DNA of 64,000 nt, taken from NCBI GenBank assembly GCA_017654935.2, contig CM065698.1, positions 42,730,284 through 42,794,283 on the forward strand, read 5' to 3'. This DNA is from Phymorhynchus buccinoides. Lineage: Eukaryota > Mollusca > Gastropoda > Neogastropoda > Raphitomidae. The notes beneath the pieces are model-generated. The model worked only from the letters and a program-made list of their open reading frames with translations. It was not told where the DNA came from and did no database searches. The position numbers were made by a program, and so were the translations under genes. Shown one piece after another: positions 55,722 through 64,000 of this stretch; position 1 is the first letter of the stretch, and each line of letters begins with the position of its first letter.

Positions 55722-57875
55722 ATGATCTACGTGAGATCGCTACGCGAGGGCGACTTCATGCTCTACATCGATGCCTTGACCAATATTGTACCCTGGTTCT
55801 TTGCCCTGGGGCACACAAATTATGCAAGGTGGATTCCAGTTCACTTGTGGGACATGGTAGCACTCGAAGACAAGCATCCAGATGTGTTCACAGAGTTCAT
55901 GGCTGGGAACTTCACAGTGAAGAAGACAACACACGCATTCTCTGCTTTGGCCATCGACCAGGCACATGAGCAGAATAACGCATCAGTGAAAGGCGATGGC
56001 GGAGCAGTCGGCCTGACTGAGAATCCTGCAGCATTGCGGCGCTGGATGGTGTCCAGTCCTGAGATGGCAAGAGTGATGGCAGAGTTCCAAGCCACAGCAG
56101 AGACGAGATTAAAGAAGACTGATTCCAGGCACCATGAGCAGACAAAGCATACACAGCTGGCGTTTGCTCGAGATGTGAAGTCACTCTCCAGTGTCATGAG
56201 AGAGATGGGGAACCCCTTCTGTGATGACAGCAATGATCTCCCGGTACTAGGCAGCAGGGACCTGACAGACCCAGCAGTCATCAACACTGTGCGCCAGATC
56301 GAGAAGCTGGGGCAAGAGCAGTACCACACGTATGTCAGTGAGCGACTTGTGAACCAGACGAAGCCCATCACCAACCCAGTCACGAGAAACAACCTTCCTC
56401 TCTTCATCCGATCTCCAGTCAGAGAGAAATCAAGAACCCAGCTTCAGCTGTCGTTGCTCAAGAATGACTGCGACCTATTCTCCTGGTTGTTCATTGCATC
56501 CCAGATGCGTGATGGCGATCTCGACTTCTTTGCTCATGAGAACCAGGCCTGTCCCCCTGCCTTGTCACAGATGGGCAAAATGAGACTGGGCAAAAAGTCT
56601 GACCTCGTGGGATGCTTAAAAGATATAATAACTCCACAAGAGAATGTTGCCAGTCCTCACGTTGAAGTCATCATCCTTGATGGAGCAGCTATCACCAACA
56701 TGCTGGCACCTGGTGGTGCGAAGACCTTCTCTGACTATGCAACACAGGTTTTCTTGCCGTACATCACATCTCAGCTACAGCATGCAATCAGAGTGGATGT
56801 CGTCTGGGATGAATACCCGCCAGACAGTTTGAAGGCCGACACTCGAACAAAGAGAGGTAGAGGCATCCGGAGACGAGTCGAGCCATCTAGTTCCATACCA
56901 GGAAACTGGCAGGCCTTCCTACGGATCGACGAGAACAAGGTGGAGCTGTTCTCCTTCCTAGCGACGAGAATAGCTGCTCAAGAGACAGAGAAACAAGTCA
57001 TCAGCACTCTCCACAAAGACGTGGTCTGTACGCATGCCAGAGACATCGCTGGTCTTGCTCCATGTACACATGAAGAAGCAGATACCAGGATGCTGCTCTA
57101 CGTGGAAGATGCTGTGAAGCAGGGTTACACCAAGGTGTCGATCCGCACAGTTGACACGGATGTCATAGTCCTTGCGGTGGCAGCAGCCGAACGCCTCAAC
57201 ATAGATGAGCTGTGGGTTGCCTTCGGTACCGGGAAGAGCTTTAGGTTCTTAGCAGCTCACAAGATGGCCCAGGCATTGGGGCCTGACAAGTGTCGAGGAT
57301 TACTCTCATTTCATGCCTTCACTGGGTGTGATACCGTGTCAAGCTTTGGAGGCAGGAGACGAAAGACTTCATGGGAGACGTGGAAGGCCTGTGATGAGGT
57401 CACTGCGACCTTCTGTGCCTTGGTCGCTACACCAAACCCCTCAATCGTAGATGACAGCCTGGACACCTTGGAGCGTTTCGTCGTTCTCCTGTATGGTCGC
57501 ACTAGCAGCCACGAGCATGTCAACGATGCACGTAAGCAGCTCTTCACCCAGAAGCGTCGAGCAATATATGCTCTCCCGCCAACTCGAGAAGCCCTCAGAC
57601 AGCACACCAGGAGAACCGCATACCAAGCTGGCTACTGTTGGGGCCAGATGATGGTTGCTGCTGCAGAGCTCCCATCCTCTAGCGAATGGGGGTGGATGAA
57701 GAATGACACTGGTTGGGACGGCTGCTGGACAACCATCCCAGAGGCAACGCAAGCATGCCGGCAACTTCTCAGATGCGGCTGTAAGAAGGGATGCAGAGGA
57801 CAATGCAAGTGTAGGAAGGCTGTACTCCAGTGCACGGCACTATGCCACTGCGGCGGACAGTGTGCTCGGGAGTAG
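55722..57875 (+). CDS. Transposase C-terminal part with XPG/FEN1-like nuclease and CXC-like domain
   Basis: The frame has 717 residues. Residues 1-125 complete the DDE-like domain: YIDAL (D17), HTNYARWIPVHL, AIDQAHEQNN (E83) and GDGGAVGLTENPAALRRWM. Residues about 315-560 have the order of motifs of XPG/FEN1 nucleases: IILDG (D320), VVWDEYPPDSLK with a basic TRTKRGRGIRRR tail (like FDGxxPxLK in FEN1), HEEADTR (E451, E452, D454), TVDTDVIVLA (D478, D480) and FHAFTGCDTVSSFGGRRRKT (D537, like the GCDY helix-hairpin motif). Residues 685-714 hold nine Cys in a C-x-C-x3-C-x3-C-x-C-x6-C-x3-C-x-C-x3-C pattern, a zinc-binding CXC (tesmin/TSO1)-like tail. Presumably it cuts and moves DNA in the nucleus. 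All nuclease acidic residues are kept, while the gene upstream is damaged. Confidence 0.85.
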   Translation: MIYVRSLREGDFMLYIDALTNIVPWFFALGHTNYARWIPVHLWDMVALEDKHPDVFTEFMAGNFTVKKTTHAFSALAIDQAHEQNNASVKGDGGAVGLTENPAALRRWMVSSPEMARVMAEFQATAETRLKKTDSRHHEQTKHTQLAFARDVKSLSSVMREMGNPFCDDSNDLPVLGSRDLTDPAVINTVRQIEKLGQEQYHTYVSERLVNQTKPITNPVTRNNLPLFIRSPVREKSRTQLQLSLLKNDCDLFSWLFIASQMRDGDLDFFAHENQACPPALSQMGKMRLGKKSDLVGCLKDIITPQENVASPHVEVIILDGAAITNMLAPGGAKTFSDYATQVFLPYITSQLQHAIRVDVVWDEYPPDSLKADTRTKRGRGIRRRVEPSSSIPGNWQAFLRIDENKVELFSFLATRIAAQETEKQVISTLHKDVVCTHARDIAGLAPCTHEEADTRMLLYVEDAVKQGYTKVSIRTVDTDVIVLAVAAAERLNIDELWVAFGTGKSFRFLAAHKMAQALGPDKCRGLLSFHAFTGCDTVSSFGGRRRKTSWETWKACDEVTATFCALVATPNPSIVDDSLDTLERFVVLLYGRTSSHEHVNDARKQLFTQKRRAIYALPPTREALRQHTRRTAYQAGYCWGQMMVAAAELPSSSEWGWMKNDTGWDGCWTTIPEATQACRQLLRCGCKKGCRGQCKCRKAVLQCTALCHCGGQCARE

Positions 57876-58587
57876 AACTTGCAGTATCATGGACGGCTTG
57901 GAGAACACAACCATAACCCCTTTGACAGGTCAACTGGGAATTGCAGGCCCCATCTACTACCATGATTTAATACCCAAGGAGAATATTTCGTTAGCTGATA
58001 AGATCCAATTACATAACGTACATGTGTAAACGGGTGGTTGGCATTAATGTACGTTTGATGCTCGGGTTGCTCACCTAGATCGCCTTTGTCCGCATGGCGG
58101 ATTGTTATATTTTAATATGATGTAGATATGTACCATTGACAATGTAAGGGTAAAAGGTGAATGTAAGATAACGCACTTCCACAGTGGCAGTGCAGTTTAA
58201 TGTTAAACCGACCATTTTCAGATTGCAAAATACGAACAAAACTCATAAAAAAAAACCACATTTTGCGTAATTGTTGCCTAATAGGCCAAATAAATCGGTT
58301 ATGTAAGGTGTATGACCTTTAATTGGCATCCCAGATTATATTGTAAGTGATATTGCATTACTTGCATGCATCTCCAGTTGAAAAACGTGCACAACTCCTA
58401 CAGATTATGTGTTATGCAATGGACCCGATCACGGCCATTTTGTAAAATGGCCGCCATTTTGGCCCCAGGAGGAATATGCAATGTCCCTATATCCAAAAAT
58501 CTTCCTAGTGGTATGTACTATTAATGTGAGCTAACTTCCATGCTTTTATCATCAAACCCACAATCTTTGCACATATCTGCTGCACTA

Positions 58588-58712
58588 GAAGTCTGAATGA
58601 GAGTTATCTAGTTGGATAGAGGTTGGGAGCGAGTTTGTAGACAAACGTCTCTTGGGCACAACGAAAATAATTTCAGTGTTGTCATTGTTAATAAGCAAAG
58701 AACTCGACTTAA
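58588..58712 (-). pseudogene. L2/CR1-like LINE, upstream part of the element at 53347
   Basis: On the minus strand this reads LLINNDNTEIIFVVPKR and then LSTNSLPTSIQLDNSHSDF, which directly precedes FCKCAQS at 54753-54781 and VTLDQTLSF at 53945. The order is what a single L2-type ORF2 would show once the two inserted DNA elements are ignored. Homology stops near 58712, so the LINE is 5' truncated. Confidence 0.7.
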
Positions 58713-58839
58713 CAGTTTCATTATATAATATTACATATGGTGTTTGCTACACACTAACATTGTGCATACAACTGATTTTCATTCCATTTGAACACATTAA
58801 ACTACCTTAATCGTTTTAGAATAAACCAGAAAAAAAGAA

Positions 58840-59740
<901 letters not shown>

Positions 59741-59825
59741 TTTTAAAACAAAGTGAGTCTATAGTATCGTACATGTTCGGTTGTGTGTCTGTGTGTATGT
59801 GTGTGTGTGTTGCGTCCGTGGCCCC

Positions 59826-60196
59826 GACCTTTAACCTTAGCTCAAACCTTAACGTTGTCATTTTCTCTAAACATATAAGGCGTTAGAGGGTTAAAGTTAG
59901 CAGGATACTTGATTTTGACGTGAGCCTTCAAGTCACGACGATCAAAGCAGTCAGATACATTGATAAAGAACAAAATAAAGATAATCATTTGTTGCAGAGA
60001 TTACTGTTGTGCAACCTTTAACCTCGACTCAGTCACACTCTTCAAACTTTTCTCAAAAAAACATAAGATGTTAAAGGGTTAAAGTTAGCAGGATACCTGA
60101 TTTTGACGTGAGCCTTCAAGTCATGGCGATCAAAGCAGTCAGATACATCGGTAAGGAACAAAAGAAAGAAAATCATTTGTTGCAGAGATTACTGTA
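59826..60196 (+). repeat. Tandem duplication, about 187-bp unit
   Basis: Both units share CCTTTAACCT near the start, then GGGTTAAAGTTAGCAGGATA, TGATTTTGACGTGAGCCTTC, GATCAAAGCAGTCAGATACA and CATTTGTTGCAGAGATTACT. Unit starts are near 59826 and 60013. Confidence 0.85.
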
Positions 60197-60948
60197 ACTG
60201 TGTGTTGTACCGAGTAGGAGATACATACTGGAAAGAAGACTCTCCATTAGATATACAAAAACGCTCTTTAAAAAGAAACACAAGACTTCAGGTGTGTACA
60301 AATAGGTACATTTTAACGTCGTCAACTTATATTTTCTGTAACAAATGGATGTACCGAGTGTGTGCGTTGACGGCCCGGTTGTTTAGCTTTATTTGCGCCT
60401 TTGAGTAACGGTTGTTCGTGTTCATTCGCACATCATCTCTGCGCATAACTTAGCCTACCGCACTTCCGGCAACAAGGCGTAGGCGAATAAGATATCATGC
60501 CTTACCTCATAATCAAGACGACGTACTTAACATTTAGCCCACATTCATTTCAGTCTTGAAAAAAAATATACGGAAAATCCAGGGTTCGTCGATTTCACTG
60601 CCTTCGACGTACGAATCCTTTGTTAGGCCTAGACGATTGATCACCATGTGCAAAGACTGTACAGGGGAAGATAAACATGGATGAGCTTGCTGGCTCTGAC
60701 CTTGACCTTTGCTTTGTGGCAGAGGGGGGGGGGGATTAACGAAACGAAAATAAAATATTAGGACTAATATAAAATATCTTACAGAAATGTAGATGATGTG
60801 GAACAAGTTTTCATCGCATGAACAATCAGTTTAAAACAGTAACAGATCACGCAACTTCAATTATTAATTTTCTAAGAGTAAGAGGCTTAGACCCACAGGC
60901 AAAGACTGTAGGCCTACTGCAGGTGTCCGTAGACCCCCCTTACCCCTG

Positions 60949-60949
<1 letters not shown>
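60197..60949. other. No gene seen
   Basis: A frame at 60202-60408 lacks any recognisable domain. A G run lies at 60725-60733. Confidence 0.4.

Positions 60950-60982
<33 letters not shown>
60950..60982 (+). repeat. Poly-G run of 33 bases
   Basis: The uninterrupted G homopolymer follows CCCCTGC. Its length is unlikely to be exact in any assembly. Confidence 0.9.
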
Positions 60983-60983
<1 letters not shown>

Positions 60984-61224
60984 TTGGTCACTATGTTTTT
61001 CTGAAAGCTTGGTCAATATGCTTTTCAATTTTACTTGTTTGCCAAAAATAAAAATAGGGCTCCACTATGTTACATGCGCATATATAAACATACATATAAT
61101 TACATTTTAAAGAAAGGGGTAGGGGTAATTTAATGCATATAAATAATTTTAATTTACACAGTAAAATAAAAATTAATTCTGTTTTCAGATGCACAAGTGT
61201 CTACATAACAGTATTCTCTCTATA

Positions 61225-61260
61225 CAGGCATGGGAATTGTCATGGGAATTCCCATGCCTG
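61225..61260. repeat. 14-bp perfect inverted repeat
   Basis: CAGGCATGGGAATT (61225-61238) and its complement (61247-61260) enclose an 8-base loop. An inner CATGGGAATTCCCATG palindrome overlaps it. It is probably a MITE end. Confidence 0.7.
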
Positions 61261-61380
61261 CTATAGTAATAAAAATCAGACGTGAGCCTTGCAGGCTTTG
61301 CCTCTTGTTTATTATTTGACACGAGAAGTCCAAATCTCTGGTTTTATGCGACACACATAATTATAGTATATACAAAATAT

Positions 61381-61383
<3 letters not shown>

Positions 61384-61468
<85 letters not shown>
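61384..61468 (+). repeat. (CT)n microsatellite
   Basis: A CT run with one ACGAT break. The left flank (TTTGACACGAGAAG, GCGACACACATAATTATAGT) matches the family at 40455 and 49650-49735. Confidence 0.9.
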
Positions 61469-61469
<1 letters not shown>

Positions 61470-61554
61470 GGTGCCAGGGCCTAGATGAATAAAATATTTT
61501 GCATTTCATTTCATTTCTCTCTGACTCTCAATACATGATTTTCAAACATTTAAT

Positions 61555-61690
61555 ATGTCAAGGTTTAGGTGTGGCGTTTTAGAGATTTATCGCTATCGCA
61601 AGAAACACAGTAAAACAGATTTAATTTATCCTCTTTGTAAAAAAGCAAAAGAAGATGACATTGATTTTGCTTTGTGTTCAGATGTCTTGT
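61555..61690 (+). pseudogene. LINE C-terminal knuckle fragment
   Basis: The short stretch reads FRCGVLEIYRYRKKHSKTDL and then YPLCKKAKEDDIDFALC. It aligns with the tail of the minus-strand LINE at 1577-2149 (FRFGISDI, RYRKHN, CPMCKN, HFVLC). The first Cys of the knuckle is replaced by Tyr. It is cut off by a MITE at 61697. Confidence 0.65.
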
Positions 61691-61696
61691 GTGACA

Positions 61697-61932
61697 TAAA
61701 GACACACTGACGCACCACGATTAAGTCCCTTGTTTTTTTTTTCTGGGTAGCTGTGACCCACATACAAATGTCCCCAACTTCAAATTGAGGCTGCTCTTTA
61801 AAATGTTTCGTTTTCAATTTGGGGGCATTTGTATGGGAGTCAAACCTGGTCAAAAACAAGATTTCTTACCAGCTATAAGAGGGAAAAACACGCGAAACCC
61901 GTGATTTTGACACGTGAAATGGTGGGTCTGTA
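61697..61932 (-). mobile_element. AAAGACCCAC MITE family, copy 4 (inverted)
   Basis: It starts TAAAGACACACTGACGCACC and ends GGTGGGTCTGTAA. The interior is the inverted form of 24378-24611, with the CCCCCAAATTG/CAATTTGGGGG palindrome. Confidence 0.75.
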
Positions 61933-62089
61933 AGAAAACGGTATATTCCACAAAAATTCCTCAATTATCCAAACCAGTTTCGCTTTACTCATCCTTGTAG
62001 TAAACAGTTATCATATATTCCTTTTGAAGAAGTTGTGACACTTTTTTTCCAGACAATACTGATACAGGCCTAAGCAGTCAAAGACCCAC

Positions 62090-62400
62090 CCCAGGATCTG
62101 TCATGCTATTTGACCCACGTTTCTTGGCAACACTCTCCTGATAACCTCCACACCCTGACCAAGACCATCCATGAAATTAAGACGGATCCTGAACTCGTTG
62201 GTGAAGAGCATTCATGTCCAGTCTCACAATGTCCAAATGATGTGGTTTGGGGCTCTCAAACGACAGTGCTGCTTATGAGCTGGAATAAGCAAGATGTCCT
62301 AGCATGCCCAGGGGGAGTGAAGGCAGCATCACGAAGTCCGTTAATCACAGTTTGGATGGACATTGTCCGCACAGAGGCATTCAGCAAATGAAAATACTTG
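62090..62400 (-). pseudogene. Tc1-like transposase fragment
   Basis: Across the three minus-strand frames the pieces TMSIQTVINGLRDAAF, HARTSC, CRLRAPNHIIWTL, MLFTNEFRIRLN and DGLGQGVE appear in order. This matches the Tc1 family pattern of an HTH end (S.QTV.NRLRDAG), a W..H-type linker and the FTDESR motif with the first catalytic Asp (here FTNEF, so the Asp and Ser are lost). Frameshifts and stops make it a clear relic. Confidence 0.65.
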
Positions 62401-62852
62401 CCAGAGAGCATGTGTGAAACGATTTTAGCAGGCCTGAAAAAAGTGGAAAACGGCCTTTTTTATTACCCGTCTCACAATTTCTGCCACCTTCAAACGTCAA
62501 TCAGCGGTACCAATCTCATAGCAGTGAGTGCACGCTCTGGAGGCAATGCTTGCGATATTCCAAACACTAATGACACAATGAGTCTGTGTACAACTGTTCT
62601 CCAGCATGCCTACACAGAAAGAGAACTCTTTGTGCGTCAAATGACGTCATTATCTCACGTCGGTCATGAAACTTTGTCTCTTGTGCGATGTTTACGATGT
62701 GAGCAAGAAATGTCGTTGATTCTGACATTCTTTTATGCTTAGCTCCCATTTCAGCGAATTGTCATTTTTCGGGGGTGGTGCTCGAAATTCACGCGATGCA
62801 CGTAAACGGGAAATTGGATAATACAAATTTGTGTGTGATTGGTCATTCCAGT
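62401..62852. other. No gene seen
   Basis: It may include the decayed N-terminal part of the Tc1-like gene, but nothing is recognisable. Confidence 0.4.
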
Positions 62853-63212
62853 CGGGTGCCCACCGGTTCGCATAATGCGTTTCGCATAATCCTTTGATCA
62901 GAGCCGCGGGCACAAGTCGAGTCTCTTCCCCCCAAAAAACCTGGCAGTTCGCATAAACGGGTTTGCCATTTCGCATATTATGCACTATTGCAGGTTCTAA
63001 TGCACTCTACGTGACTTTCTGTTACTTTCTGACTATCCCTAACCCTATCCCTAACCCTATCCCTAACCTATCCCTAACCCTATCCCTAACTTTCTGAGTT
63101 TTATGCGAAATGCCATGTCCACAAAGCTTTGTATGCGAAGCGGCAGTATGTGAATCGGCTTTATGCGAAGCGGCAGTATGCGAGACGGCAATATGCGAAC
63201 CGGGGCGCACCG
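62853..63212 (+). mobile_element. MITE with telomere-like core, copy 2
   Basis: The ends GGTGCCCACCGGTTCGCATA and, inverted, GGTGCGCCCCGGTTCGCATA differ at two or three of 20 positions. TTCCAGT(C) is duplicated at 62846-62853 and 63213-63220. The core has clean AACCCTATCCCT repeats (63040-63090), followed by ATGCGAAGCGGCAGT repeats (about 63133-63190). Confidence 0.8.
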
Positions 63213-63481
63213 TTCCAGTCATGTAAGATTTATTGCTTATAATTACACCACCTTTTAATAATCAAGGTTGCAAAAGTCTATACTTAGCAAATTTTGACCA
63301 GTGTATGTGTGCATATAATTTGTAAGGAGAGAAAGAGTGAGTATGAGATAATTTGGTAATTAAAAATGGGAAAATGTTTACAATATTAAGAGTTTGTATT
63401 ATATATTGCAATATTATAATGTATGGAAATGTGATTTAAAAAAACTATTTCACATATAGTTATCCTCATTTTAGTTAGGAG

Positions 63482-63892
63482 CCAATAGGAATTGTTCGGA
63501 AATAATTAAGTGGAGTAATTTAATGGTGTGTGGGAGTGATCTTGCCTAATCCAATCGGTCAAACAGGGGAAGCTACTCTGCCATCAGGTAGATCCCCAGC
63601 TATCGCCTCGTGTGTTTGAAATAAACTTTTGACTTTGACTTTGTTTTAGTAGACTTATATCACTTACAACACCATGCGTCATTCTAAATTTGATGTAATT
63701 TATATTTTTACGCAACATTTTGCAAGTTCTATAAGACTGCGGATACTGGCCGCCCCTCATGTTTTCTAAAAACAAATGTTTGCAAGTCGCTGACTCGCAT
63801 CCTGCAGTTTCAAGCTTCGAGGCCATGCCGCCATTGTTGCTATAGAATTGACCGAGTAAGTCACGATTTTTTTTCTCCGAAAATTGTCTATT
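63482..63892 (-). repeat. Dispersed repeat family Y, copy 3 (inverted)
   Basis: It begins CCAATAGGAATTGTTCGGAA and ends with the complement of AATAGAC, the inverted form of 37221-37621. A TTTTGACTTTGACTTTG tail-like insert lies at 63627-63643. Confidence 0.8.
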
Positions 63893-64000
63893 GACAATCA
63901 TACTTCCCTTTTGGTACGATGTTCTGAAAATTTGAAGGCGAATATTTTGTTGAATCTCCTTTTAATTTAGAGGATGACACACGCTGTTCCGCGCTGTTTC

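Larger units (their letters stand above)
54782..58587 (+). mobile_element. DNA transposon with long TIRs, DDE transposase and XPG-like nuclease (Academ-like)
   Basis: The element is 3806 bp. The inverted termini begin TAGTGCAGCAGATATGTG (54782) and end with the complement at 58587. They match imperfectly over about 170 bp, including GTGGGTTTGATGATAAAAGC, TTTTTGGATATAGGGACAT and an inner hairpin of GGCCATTTT..AAAATGGC. A 3-bp GAA duplication flanks it (54779-54781 and 58588-58590). It carries one coding frame (55047-57875) on the plus strand, broken by one TGA. AATAAA at 58289-58294 is a possible polyadenylation signal. It inserted into the minus-strand L2-like LINE. The pairing of a DDE transposase with an XPG nuclease and a short duplication fits the Academ superfamily of the Repbase scheme, which is inferred from memory and not checked. 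Confidence 0.85.

Noticed and set aside
55185..57835. Antisense open frames under the transposase gene (for example 55841-56407 and 57441-57803 minus)
   Set aside because: They are shadows of the coding strand, which has the recognisable domains.

Overview
The window looks like part of the nuclear genome of an invertebrate animal, most likely a gastropod mollusc. It has two intronless class A receptors of the type expanded as putative chemosensory receptors in gastropods, several LINE clades, many short inverted-repeat elements and a very heavy load of microsatellites. There is no sign of a bacterial, viral or organelle genome: no operons and no recognisable tRNA or rRNA genes. Two runs of exactly 500 N (5408-5907 and 34108-34607) are scaffold gaps. 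Frequent one-base frame breaks in homopolymers and repeats suggest either old relics or residual long-read indels.

Layout. 1-0.7 kb: the 3' end of a LINE split by a TTAA-flanked MITE. 1.0-1.3 kb: a fold-back element. 1.4-5.4 kb: a broken minus-strand LINE (endonuclease, reverse transcriptase, C-terminal zinc knuckle) whose RT domain carries about 16 tandem copies of a 72-bp, 24-codon unit, ending in the first gap. 6-15 kb: gene-poor DNA with G tracts, microsatellites and small MITEs. 15.4-17.3 kb: a long CTTC-rich pyrimidine satellite. 17.7-18.5 kb: a CA/CT block. 18.8-20.4 kb: an 18-bp minisatellite. 20.9-30.5 kb: tandem duplications, fold-back repeats, a 32-bp minisatellite and several MITE families. 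31-34 kb: an array of units of about 1 kb built around CT and GT runs, ending in the second gap. 37-39.6 kb: dispersed repeats, a cluster of 20-bp palindromes and a mariner-like transposase relic. 40.8-45.7 kb: two paralogous GPCR genes, tail to tail, with a LINE relic between them. 45.9-46.3 kb: a tandem repeat rich in AGGTCA half-sites upstream of the second GPCR. 48.7-53.3 kb: microsatellite-associated repeats, LINE 3' tails and an old array of about 75-bp units.

The most notable object is at 54782-58587: a 3.8-kb DNA transposon with imperfect terminal inverted repeats of about 170 bp and a 3-bp GAA target duplication. It encodes a DDE-type transposase region joined in one reading frame, interrupted by a single TGA, to an XPG/FEN1-like nuclease domain and a C-terminal cysteine-rich CXC-like domain. 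A transposase plus XPG nuclease recalls the Academ superfamily. Next to it lies a 799-bp TTAA-flanked fold-back element made of repeated CCGCCGTTTTGTCC motifs. Both sit inside the same older minus-strand L2/CR1-like LINE. The last 6 kb holds further LINE, Tc1 and MITE relics.

Only the two GPCRs look like intact host genes. The rest of the coding capacity belongs to mobile elements at different stages of decay.
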